The notes: generated by a model not told the origin, from the letters alone. 13,347 nt of DNA from Goniomonas avonlea (GCA_003573635.1 QUTJ01031603.1:1-13347); one strand, 5' to 3'. Shown: positions 1-9,500, counted from the stretch's first letter. Program-made: numbers and translations.

Positions 1-257
1 CACGTAACTTGCTAACGGACAGCAGTATCGTGGCTGTTAAAGCAGTTGGCAGGCGATTACGCTGCTGCAGTGGACGGTCGACCTTCGCATAGATATGATT
101 TGATCACAACATGAATGGACAGACCCCCTGAGTTCTGCGAACCGGAGGCAAACCTGGAAGCGAATGTGCCCCGAGCATTTCGTGCGCGCGCGGGGGGGGA
201 CGGGATGTAGATGCCGATGTTGATTGAGGCTTGTCGGAGCACTGACGCGCCGGACAG
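1..257. other. Probable intron upstream of the first visible channel exon
   Basis: No frame on the + strand gives a convincing channel exon here. An acceptor (CGGACAG) ends at 257 and opens the first exon I can support. A pore-loop exon would be expected just upstream, so part of this stretch could contain one, but I see no pore motif. Confidence 0.4.
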
Positions 258-533
258 GCTCTCGAACGTGCTTACTGGAACATCTTCGGGCGGTTGTTCC
301 TCGAGGAAGTGCAGGGCGGGGGCACCCTGGTTGTGGTGCTGTTTGCCCTCTACATGATTGTAGTCATTGTCGTGATGCTGACGCTGCTCGTCGCTATCCT
401 AACGACGACGTATGACAACGTTAGGTCAAGCTCCAACATCGTCTGGTTTGGACAGGTGCGTGTAAATACCGGACGGCACAACAACCCTTGCACGCATACG
501 CACGCACACACACGCGCGCGCGCGCATGGACGG

Positions 534-611
<78 letters not shown>

Positions 612-3395
612 AGCTCCCTCTCCGTTCGCTGACCTCTCTCTCTCGCTCTTGTCGCAAGGGGGGGCAGGGGGGGGAGCCACACACACACACACACACACAA
701 ACACGGGGCGGACAGGCAACGCCCAGATGGGGCAGCCAGTTAGCACCCAGACTGTTGCAGAGTTTGCCCTCCCCCTCTCCTCGCTTGAGTGCTGCTCTCA
801 CCGCGCTGCAGGCGCACCACACTGTTGCAGAGTTTGCCCTCCCCCTCTCCTCTCTTGAGTGCTGCTCTCACCGCGCTGCAGGCGCACCAGACTGTTGCAG
901 AGTTTGCCGAGGCCCCCGTGGTTCCTCCGCCGTTTGTTCTGTGCAAGAGAATCTACCAGGTTCTCTCGCACTTCGGCCGCCGTCTGCGGTCCAAGGCCGC
1001 CCATTTCTACAACCCCCAGGTCCGAGCGTGCTTGTCTCTCTCTCGGTTCATTTCCCGGCCCGGTCGCCCTTGCCTGGGTCTCTGACATCCCAATGCCCCG
1101 CCTCTCGTGTCTGTGTCTCTGTCGTTTGTCTTTCCTGTTGCCTGTGTCTCTGTCATCCCAAGGTCCGGTCTACCTTGCGTCTGGGTGGGCGTCCTGTGTG
1201 TGCGCGCGCGCGTAGGCCTGTGTCTGCGCCTGTCGTGTGCGGCTGCGGGTGCCGTGTCAGCACGCCTCACGGTGTCCAACAGTCGTGGCTGCGGTCAAGG
1301 GCCAGCGAAGTCTTCAAGTCGATGGATTCTTTTGGCATGGGTCACCTCAACCAAATCCAGCTTCAGTTGATTCTCAATGGACTGGCGAAGCTTCCCAACA
1401 GGTGAGAGGGAACGCGGGCAGGCCGGCGAGAGAGTGCCTGAATCCTCTCTCTACACTCGTGTGCGCGCGCGTGTGCGTCGCTGCTTGTCTCCCCCCCACT
1501 TCTCCCTCAGCGAGTGCCTGCCCGCACTCTCACTTGCCGCCCTCACATGGAAACTCCCACCCCTCCACTCACACGCTGCGTCTCTGATGTGCCTTGTGCA
1601 GGGGTCCCGAGTTTGTCCATCGCTTCTACAGCTCCATGCACCTCAACCCGCAGGTACGCCGCAGCCACAGCGCTCCTCACCTCACCTTGCAATCAACGAT
1701 GAACGAAATTTCGCACGCAGACTTGTGCAGCAGTGAGAACACTATGACTGTTGGCCCCCACCAGCAAGACCTCACACCAAGCACTCGGCACCAGTAGAGC
1801 ACAAGCCCCTCACCTCACACCAAGCACTCGGCACCAGTAGAGCACAAGCCCCTCACAGGTCTGTGGTGCTCGGTGATAAGCACTAGATAAGCAGTATCAG
1901 GGAACCCGTGAGCGAACCGACGCAGTAGAAAGCACTCTAATGTCGGAGGCCGTACATTGTGGAGAGACGAGCGCCACGATGCGCGCGAGGACAGCTTGCG
2001 CACTGTCCGCGCCTGCCCTTGCGCCTGTCCTGTCTCAAGCAACACGGTCCAAAGACGGGGGTGGTGGAGGCGATGACGCACCCGTGTAACACGGCCCGCA
2101 GGACAAGAGCACCGACGCCTGCCTGACGGAGTCTGTGTTCACCGAGGGCGTGCTTGGCCTCTGCGCAGAGCACGCTGAGCTGCTGATGGTGCGCACCACT
2201 GAGGAGCAGGAGCAGCTCCTCAGCGACATGCGCAAGGTTGGTGCTCGCTCCCCTTCTCTCCCACCCCTCCCTTTCTCTTTCACTCCCTCCCTCTCCTCTC
2301 TCCCTCCCTCCCTCCCTCTCTCCCTCCCTCCCTCTCCTGCTATCCCTGTTCCCCTCTCTCTGTAGTTCGCACAACTGAGAATGAGGAAGGGGAAGAGAAG
2401 CACCTCCTCACTGATATGCCAAGGTCAGTTCTCTCCATTGCTCGCCGTCTCGTTCAGCCCTTCTCTCTCCCTCCCTCTCGCCCTCCCCCTCTTTCTCCCT
2501 CTCTCCTTCACTCTGTCTCGTGACCAATCGGTCCGTCAATCCACGCAATATATCCAACTCGCGCTTGTCACACTCTTCCGCCCTCGCAGAGCGCCCAGGA
2601 AATCACTTGCAGAGCTGACACGCTCCCTGCAGTCGGAGGCACTGTCTGAGACGCGGTGGGAGCGAGATGCACGGAGGCTTGTCGAAGAGTTTGAGATCCA
2701 GCAGCGCCGAGTCTACCTGCAGACGGTGTGTTTGACTTGCGACCTGGTGACCGTGGGTGCGGTTTTGTGTGCGCGCGTGTGTGTTCGTGTCCGTACCTGC
2801 ATATTCGGCACAGATAATTGACTGCTTTCCTCTTATCGTTAGACTAGCTCCGTGACTCTGTCTCTCCCTCCTCCCCCTGCGCGTGTGTGTGCGTCTCCCT
2901 GTGGCTCCGGCAGGAGGGCGAGTGGTCCGGCGGTTGATTGTGGCGCGCCGACGTGCGCAAGCTCGTTGGAGTTGGTTGCCCTAACCCGACGACGCGCGCA
3001 GGTGCAGCAGGACAGGCCTGCACCCGAATCTTCCAGTCCGCCGGAGTGGGCTGAGGTGCGTGCCGTGGCGCCATGCCTCTCAGAACCAGTGTCACCTGCC
3101 AGAGATTGAAGTGCCAGGGTTCGAGTGTCGCGTTGCAAGTGTTTGGAGGCGCAGAGACAGACACGCAGACAGGTCCTGGAGTGTCGTTCCACCTTTGCCA
3201 TGCCAGTGTCCGAGGTGTGAGCGACTTGCCTCCACGCACGCACGCACGCAACACGCACGCCCACCGTCACACTCCGCGCAGGAGCTGGAGGAGCGAATCG
3301 CCAACGCGGTGGCGAAAAAAATTGCTGCCCTGAATCAAAGGGCATCTCGGAAGCGAGGACTAGGCCGACGCTCCTCGGTCACATCGACTGCGTGA
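258..3395 (+). CDS. TRPM-like cation channel, C-terminal part (5' end outside window)
   Basis: Nine exons join without a frame break: 258-455, 882-1019, 1283-1401, 1602-1653, 2102-2240, 2366-2423, 2590-2725, 3002-3055, 3282-3395 (335 residues, stop TGA 3393-3395). Exon 1 encodes a pre-S6 segment (AYWNIFGRLFLEE) and one strong hydrophobic helix (about residues 24-51) followed by TYDNVRSSSNIVWFGQ, the S6/TRP-box arrangement of TRP channels. Exon 2 has EAPVVPPPF, matching the conserved ERPVLPPP segment behind the TRP box of TRPM channels. Exon 3 holds a degenerate EF-hand-like loop (D127 to Q138, Gly at loop position 6). Exons 5-7 and 9 are charged and helical, as expected for the TRPM C-terminal coiled coil. 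By family it should be a plasma-membrane cation channel. The pore loop, S1-S5 and N-terminal homology region lie upstream and are not visible. The TRP assignment is firm, TRPM likely; small exon boundaries are inferred from phase. Confidence 0.72.
489..607. repeat. Alternating CA/CG tract followed by a (GA)n microsatellite, intronic
   Basis: Positions about 491-525 alternate purine and pyrimidine (CACGCACACACACGCGCGCGCG), a Z-DNA-prone pattern. They are followed at 538-607 by about 35 GA dinucleotides, a polypurine strand. Both lie in the channel intron 456-881. Long low-complexity reading frames across it are artefacts of the repeat. Confidence 0.95.
679..699. repeat. (AC)n microsatellite
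   Basis: About ten AC dinucleotides, in the same channel intron as the GA tract. Confidence 0.95.
748..908. repeat. 70-bp tandem duplication covering a splice acceptor and exon start
   Basis: The 10-mer ACTGTTGCAG recurs at 751, 821 and 891, an exact 70-nt period. Two full copies and a partial third are present, with only a few mismatches. Each later copy carries CTGCAG followed by GCGCACCA. In the third copy this is the acceptor (AG at 880-881) and first codons of channel exon 882-1019. Because 70 is not a multiple of three, using the earlier acceptor at about 811 would shift the frame. Confidence 0.93.
1770..1855. repeat. Perfect 43-bp tandem duplication in a channel intron
   Basis: The block beginning CCTCACACCAAGCACTCGG at about 1770 is repeated without visible change from 1813. 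It lies inside intron 1654-2101. The lack of divergence suggests a recent duplication. I see no coding or splice role. Confidence 0.93.
2249..2365. repeat. Polypyrimidine (CCCT/CTCT)-rich intron
   Basis: Nearly uninterrupted C and T on the + strand (CCCTCC and CTCTCC runs) fill the intron between channel exons 2102-2240 and 2366-2423, up to the acceptor CTCTGTAG. A second, shorter tract (about 2459-2519) fills the next intron. Confidence 0.9.
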
Positions 3396-3417
3396 GGTGG
3401 CCGGTGTCCGGCTTCCG

Positions 3418-3423
3418 AATAAA
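3418..3423 (+). terminator. Polyadenylation signal AATAAA of the channel gene
   Basis: Canonical AATAAA hexamer 23 nt after the channel stop codon. It supports 3393-3395 as the true end of the gene. Confidence 0.75.
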
Positions 3424-3744
3424 TCTGTATCAATCAACCGTGAGGTGTGGATCAAAGCGACCCTGATCTAGGCTGAGGAGTGTATCAAGCGACCCCACTG
3501 GAACACTGCGGAGACTAAATAGGGTCAAGGCGACTGGACTGCTCACAGACGTCATGGCATCCACTCCGAACGGTCGCTTCATCCAGTCTACCGCACAAAA
3601 ACGACTGTGCAAGTGACGCTCAGGAAGCGATTCTGCAGTCAGGAAACGCCCAAGAAAGCTTACTGATCAGAAATTCTAGGACATCCTAGGAACTTGGAGA
3701 TCACATCTCGATCACAGCCTGTCAGGAAAGCTAGGGTGAGCAGG

Positions 3745-3750
3745 TTTATT
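3745..3750 (-). terminator. Possible polyadenylation signal for the minus-strand gene
   Basis: TTTATT on the + strand reads AATAAA on the - strand, about 610 nt beyond the stop codon at 4359. It is the only canonical hexamer I noticed in this interval. The distance makes the assignment tentative. Confidence 0.35.
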
Positions 3751-3889
3751 TTCATTGAGGGACAACCCGCGGACTCAAATATATTAGCGATCAATCCGTA
3801 CTCTAATTAAACTACAATGCAGCCAGTCAAGCGGCCGACCCCGGGAAAGTATTCTTTGCCCTTTGGGGGGATGTTTTTCCTTCGCCCCA

Positions 3890-4017
3890 GGGACATTCGT
3901 CTGTCGTTCCCCCTTGTTAGGACACTCTTCTGTCGTTCCCCCTTGTTAGGACATTCTTCTGTCGTTCCCCCCTTGTTAGGACACTCTTCCGTCGCTGTCC
4001 CTTGTACGGGCGCTCGA
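3890..4017. repeat. 29-30 bp minisatellite, about four copies
   Basis: GTCGTTCCCCCTTGTTAGGA starts at 3903, 3932 and 3961 (29-nt period). A diverged fourth unit begins at about 3991 and a partial unit precedes 3903. It reads through in a minus-strand frame as repeated EECPNKG-like units, but there is no sign that this is translated. Confidence 0.9.
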
Positions 4018-4146
4018 GTCCTGTCCACCCAGAGATCTCCGCATTTTTCCGTTTAGCATATTCTTCCCCATTTACAGTACGCGGCGGCAGCCTCGCTGCG
4101 ATAGTGCACACGTTAGCGTCTGCGGGGCGCGCGAAAAGTTGCATGC

Positions 4147-4290
4147 TTTGGTGCGTTGGTATGATCAACAAGGACATCACGGTCACGAACCGAGCCGATC
4201 TCTGTGAGAGAAAAGACAAACATTGGTGCGGCAGACTGAACTGAATCAACAACGACATGACAATCATGAGAGAAACGGCATCTGTGAGAT
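4147..4290. repeat. Diverged tandem duplication, ~75-80 bp unit
   Basis: 4147-4210 and 4222-4290 share, in the same order, TTGGTGCG, GATCAACAA/AATCAACAA, GACAT and a CATCTGTGAGA-like end. Identity is moderate with small gaps, so this is an old duplication. Confidence 0.5.
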
Positions 4291-4358
4291 CCGCGAAGAA
4301 CAGACAGCACCATCCCAAAATCCAGTACCACAGGCGGATCACGCAATCATGTGGTATC

Positions 4359-6372
4359 CTACCTGCGAGAAGAGACAGCCACAAGCGCGGCGCACTGGGG
4401 CACCGAGAGACGATCTGCGAGAGCAGCGCGCTGTGCCTCGGAGCAATTTCCTTGGAGGACGGGCAGAGCGTCGCACTGCAGGAGTTGCAGCGCGCCCGGG
4501 GCCTGCTTGCCGTCCTTGGTGTTCACCTGGGCGCAGTGAGAGAGTGCGACGGAGAGGGGGGAGGGGTAAGGGGAAAGGGAGCGGGAGGTAGTGTGTGTGC
4601 GAGGAGTGGGGGGGGGGGGGGTGGGGGGGGGGGGGATAGTGCGTGTGTAGAGAAGAGAGACTCGCTCCTCGGACGTGAGTCCGTGTGGGCAGTCTGCCCC
4701 CTCTACATCACCCTAGGGTCCTCAGACGTGAGCTGTGTTGTGACAGCATGCACGCAAAATCGCCAGCTCGCTCTCATAAAGGATTGCATGGAAACGACTT
4801 CGACAGACCAAGGCGGGTTGAAAACACTCACAGAGGCAAGAGACGCAAGCAGCAGGCCGAGCACTTCATGCACACCAGCGCAGCCTGTCGACACCTGTTC
4901 TGCGAACACCGTCTTGTGTCGGGGCAGCAGCAGACCGAGCGTGGTAAGAGCGACATCGTCGGCGTCGTCTTGCACTGCCTCGGCGAGGCCGCACACAACG
5001 CGGTGGAGCACCTCCGTCGAAGCGGACAGCTGCCAGCTCGCATCAGACACCTCCATCATGAGCGAGGCATCAAGAAGGAATCACGAGTCCACCAACAACC
5101 GACTCCTGTCCGTCTAACCAAAAAACCTACCAGCGCCTCGGTGGCCGGGTGGGGCAGCAAATCCGACAAAAGAGCTCGGCAAAACTTCTTCTCTCCACGC
5201 TCAGGGGACGATGCCTGGGCAGCAACAAGCGGCAGCAGGGCGGCGCCCAACTCTGGGTCAGCGAAGAGCGTTGCGTGAATTGACGAGGAAGCCGGGACTT
5301 GGTTCTCAAGTAGGCCATGTAGCTGAGCGATGAATGAGAAGAAGGCCATAAGTTTCGCCACGAGAGGGCTGCCTATGATGCACCGATGCAATGGCACTCA
5401 ACAAACAAGGAACTGTCACAGACACCGACACACAACGACGGGCAGAGACGCCAGCGACACGCTTACCAACGCAAAACAGCGGGCACGAACGTCCTTGTCC
5501 TGGGAAGAGGCCAAGCGCACCAGTGGCCGCAAGTTTGCAGCGCCCGCAAGGTAGCTCTGGATTGCTGCGACACAGATTAGAATAGACACGCACGGCGCTG
5601 AGAACAGACACGTGTCTGTGTACACAGCGCCAGCTCAGTATTTTGCACCCGCGCGGCAGCATGTGTTCTCGATCTCTGTTGATCTGAACATAGAATGTCG
5701 ACGTCACGTTGGTGACTCACCTGCAGCTGCAGACGCGAGGGCAGAACACTCGGATTCTTTCAGCTTTAGCACCGCAATCCACACACGCAAGGAGCTCTTC
5801 AAAAGTTCCGGAGCGCTACCGGACTCGGCGAGGAGAGACGTCACAACACTCCGCAGACCGTCGGCTGCGTTGAGCAGTGGTGAGAGACAGCGCATAAGCG
5901 CAGGCAGACAGGGTGACAGGGCTGCAGGCCTGGGAGAGAGGAACGCACCTGTCACGTCGGTCAGGAGCCTCTCGAGGCGCCCCTGCAAACCAGACCAATC
6001 ATCGCCCATTTGTTGCGCCTTAGGCAGCTGCAGGCACGTTTAGGCTCAGCTTTAAAGGGGCTCAAGGGCATATTACGAAACAACAGGACCTTGTTATGCA
6101 GCGCGACCACACGCACCTGTACACTGAGGAAACAATCCGATAAGGCTCGGCCTGCCGCAGCACGGACAGTAACTCCGACGTTGGTGTTGGCCAGCAGCCT
6201 CACGATGGCCTGTAAGTCGAGTTAGGCAGGGGGGAGCATGTTCTCTGCGCACCTGTAACACATCCTGGGAGAGGAGAGACGGCCTCTTCACGGGGTCAGT
6301 CAGCAACTTGGCCAGTCGGATGACGGCCGCCGGTTCCGTTGCAGACTGGGTTGTCAAGATCTGAAGACACTC
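4359..6372 (-). CDS. HEAT/ARM-like helical module, 3' exons joined in frame to CAF-1
   Basis: Seven exons on the minus strand: 6253-6372, 6117-6209, 5721-6027, 5467-5564, 5131-5322, 4832-5029, 4359-4526 (stop TAG 4359-4361). All junction phases agree, giving about 391 residues. The product is rich in Leu/Ala amphipathic helices with HEAT/ARM character, for example VLQAIVRLLANTNVGVTVRA and NLRPLVRLASSQDKDVRARC. I do not recognise a specific family. Exons 6253-6372 and 6117-6209 contain no in-frame ATG, and the 138 nt before them (6373-6510) contain no ATG at all. Exon 6511-6931 of the CAF-1 gene ends in a strong phase-0 donor (GAG|GTAAGC) and 6372 opens in phase 0. I therefore read this as the C-terminal part of the CAF-1 protein. 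An independent gene could start only at ATG 6009, leaving two coding-looking exons unused. The acceptor at 6027 could instead be at 6018. Confidence 0.66.
4608..4635. repeat. Poly-G run (intronic)
   Basis: Two runs of 13 or more G separated by a single T, inside the minus-strand intron 4527-4831 (C-rich on the transcribed sense strand). Confidence 0.9.
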
Positions 6373-6510
6373 CTGCAGCTATGGTCAGGTCGAGAACTCG
6401 TGTTGTGCACTGCGTGTGGCTCCACACTCCTTCGTGTGAAGCGCCTGGCTACTATCGACTCTCGATTATCTCAAGTCCCTTGAAGGCGTGACGAGCGGCA
6501 GCAAGCTTAC

Positions 6511-9500
6511 CTCAGGAGTAGCACTGGCGGGGAGGCTGGAGTGGGTAGTGGGCGCGGTGGGGGCAGTCGTGGAGGCAGTCGTGGGGGCAGTCGTGGGGGC
6601 AGTCGTGGAGGCAGTCGTGGGGGCAGTCGTGGGGGCAGTGGGTGAAGTGGTCGAGCTCTCCACTGCAACGTCCATAGTATCGTCAGCTCCCACGCTCGCT
6701 GTTTCATTAGAGCGGGCGCGCTTGGAGTCACCCGAAGCACCGTCAGCTGCCGGCCGCTTCATCAACGCAGGAGACGCCGTGAGGTCAACCACACCAGATG
6801 GGCTGGTCTCGGTCAGGTCAACCACGCCAGATGGGCTGGAGGTTGCAGGCGAGTCCGTGAGGTCGATAGCAGTCGCGGGCTTGGCAGAGGAAGCGGGAGC
6901 GTGGGTGGGCGACAGGCGTGGCTTGGTTGATCTGCGAGTGCCGTGAGCACAGGAGGCTGAGGAATACAGGATGGGGTGAAAAAGCAGGGTTGAGTGAGTA
7001 CGGTGGATGAAGGCAAGACATATGCGTCACACAAATGCTCGTACCTCACAGGAGTGACCACACTCGCAGCAGCGTCAAGTTTAGTGAACAGCTTGGTGAT
7101 GGTCGCCTGCTTTCTCTTCCCCGCATCGTTCTTTTCTAGACTTGGCTCCTGCTGCTCTACCTCAGGGGTAGTCACAGTCACGGGCTTGGGCTGAAGCGGC
7201 GTCAACTTGGTCAGCAGAGGATTAGCGGCCTCTGCTGCTGGCGGAGTGGTGCGCTTGCGCTTCTTTGTGGCAGACTCAGCATCAGGCGTGTCAGCGTTCA
7301 CGCCAATCAAGCCCTGTCACCAGTTAGTGACGGGGCAATGAAAAACCAGTTTTTACCGTCTCTTCCAATGTGGCGTCCTTGACATAGAAACGTGCCTGCG
7401 TTCCAGGAAAGCATCAGTATTCGTCACACAGGGGTCAGGCGCACCTTTTTGTCACCCTCACGCTTTTCTTTGGTGGCAATCTTTTCGATCTGGAGCTGGA
7501 CTTGTCGCTTGGAGGTCTCGGGATGGCTGATCATGCGGTCAGACTCGCACCGATCTCAGACAATCGACTGTGCAAAACACTTGTTCTCCACCCCCATACA
7601 GCACATCGAACCTCTCAGGGTGTCTCTCACACACTCAACGGACCTGGCACGGAATTCCAGTACAAGAGCCGCAATTCCTTCGACTCGTCGATGCACAGTC
7701 TGGCGGAAGCGTATCAGTATCACACTCCGAGTCCAAGTGTGGTCCAAATCCACAAGGGTTTCCTGTGAAAGGCTACAGCTGCCACTGTTGACGCTGCTTC
7801 TTTACAACAACGGGCATCACAAGTGCAGAGGAAGTGTGATGCAATCGCGCACAGCGCGCACCATCACCCAGCACAACCATCACCCAACACAAAGAACAGC
7901 ACAATGCAGAGCTACGAGCGCACCTGGACCAAGTCTGGCATGAGCGAGTCGTCCCACTTCGCCTTGGTTCCACGAGCAGATGCAGCAGCGGCATCAGCGG
8001 TGGGTTCGGCCACGGGGCTCTCGGAGGACTTGGTTGGAATAGCGGCCTCGGCAATGAGCGGTTGGGCTGTGGGAAGGTCAATCCTGCAGGCTGCGAGTGT
8101 CGAAAGCGGCGCACCGTCGAGGACGCCGGATTTCAAGGCGAACAAAACAGACCGATGCTCAGAGTCGGCTGCGAAGCGCCCGTCAGATATGTTTGGGGTG
8201 ACAAAACCAAGAGGATTTACCTTCTTTTTCTGATCCAAAGTACGGGCCGACAATGACAGGAGCCTGCAAACAGAGTCATTGGCGAGTCACCACAAAGAAT
8301 GCAAGAAACGTGCCTGTGCCAGCTTTGATGAAGCCTTGGCTCCTGCGATATCGATCGAGTGAGTGGGACATGGAACACAGTATGGACAATTCATACCGTC
8401 TGACATCTCCATGCCATCCGGCACAACGAAGCCGTCGTCCTGCAGGCAGGGTAAGCAGTGTGATGGAAACCAGCGGGGGACCAACCTCAAGGAGCTCTTC
8501 ATCGCCCTCCTCTTCACCTTCACTGCCACTGATGTCTTCGCCGCCTTCCTCCTCCTCCTCCCATTCCTCCTCACTGTCTACGTCGTATTCGAGCGCGTCT
8601 TCGTCCTTCCCAAAAGGTCTACGGGGCCCAACGTTTTTCAACGGTTTGGAAAAGGTGCCTGTGAAGCGGGTCAGACTCAACACGCACTGTGACCAGACAA
8701 ACCGAAGTACGCGGGTCGAATCGCGGAGAACCATTCCCCATCCACTAATCGCTTCTGGAACGCGAGCGTCTTCATCCTACGCAATGGGTTGCGGGGTCGC
8801 ACACGACGACGGCGCGATCGCCATTCTGCAATCCAGCCGCTGGCATCAGGGACTCCTTCTCTCGGCATTGGTAGCGACGGGAAAAAACGAGCTGTGCGTT
8901 CAGCTGATGGCGGCGCAGGCCCGTAAGGATGAGCAGCCACCAACAGTCCTTCTTGGGAACACCATGGAACAAACAGCGGGGGATCCTTCTCGATCTTTGC
9001 CTCAGTAGTTTCGCTGGCTGCGACGGCTGCAGGATGAGTGAGTCGAGATGGTTCAGTAAGACCGTTTGGGAGGCGTACGCGGATCAGCCTTTTTGGCCAC
9101 CTTGACTCCAAAGCCCGACCAGAACGATTGCAGTTTCTGGACACCAGTGTCATTCTCCTGAAAAAATGACGCAAGGTGGGCGCACCTGCTTCTTTTTGTT
9201 CTCCTCCTCTTCCTTGAGTTTGGCCTCCTGGATGCGCTGGTCTTCCTGCAATGCAATGTCAGGTCAACAGAGATTGCGGGGACACAAACGGACACGAAAC
9301 AGAAAACAAACACCAACCTTGAGCTTTTTCTCAAGTTCCTTGCGTTCCTTCTCCTGCGCCTTCTGCGACTTCTCTTGGTTCTTGCTTTGCTTTGCAGCCT
9401 CCGTTTCCCGCAGCTTTTGTTCCTTCTTCAGCTCCTTCTCCTGGGTCTTGAGGAGGATCAGAACAACCAAAAGCACAGCTACGACTTTGCACACCTTGGC

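Larger units (their letters stand above)
3424..4358. other. Convergent intergenic region / 3' UTRs
   Basis: This lies between the 3' ends of the channel gene (+) and the CAF-1/HEAT gene (-). It holds a 29-bp minisatellite (3890-4017), a diverged ~80-bp duplication (4147-4290) and a possible minus-strand AATAAA at 3745-3750. Open frames through it on either strand are short, or consist of the minisatellite being translated. I see no supportable gene or RNA. Confidence 0.6.

Noticed and set aside
488-1405. Long plus-strand open frame of 305 codons across the GA repeat
   Set aside because: It translates the (GA)n microsatellite into an ER repeat and runs through introns. Only its last ~40 codons coincide with a real channel exon.
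3917-4384. Minus-strand open frame of 155 codons downstream of the HEAT/ARM exons
   Set aside because: The frame that follows phase-correctly from exon 4832-5029 stops at 4359. This other frame crosses the minisatellite and looks non-coding, although an alternative terminal exon there cannot be wholly excluded.
5373-5466. Additional coding sequence upstream of 5322 (frame with SPLVAKLMAFFSF)
   Set aside because: It looks protein-like, but every acceptor for it is in the wrong phase relative to donor 5467. The acceptor at 5323-5324 (TTCATCGCTCAG) is strong and restores phase 0.
5941-5965. Apparent 19-nt GT...AG mini-intron inside exon 5721-6027
   Set aside because: It is too short for this gene's 44-nt minimum and the exon reads through in frame.
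4359-6372. HEAT/ARM exons as an independent gene
   Set aside because: No in-frame ATG exists upstream of exons 6253-6372 and 6117-6209 outside the CAF-1 exons, and the preceding donor/acceptor pair is strong and in phase. Kept as the main alternative, not the preferred reading.
7392-7943. Plus-strand open frame of 183 codons
   Set aside because: It overlaps three antisense CAF-1 exons encoding the winged helix and shows no recognisable protein character.
8253-9008. Plus-strand open frame of 251 codons
   Set aside because: It is the antisense of CAF-1 exons 8486-8658 and 8703-9026. Its Ser-rich run is the complement of the acidic Glu/Asp codons.
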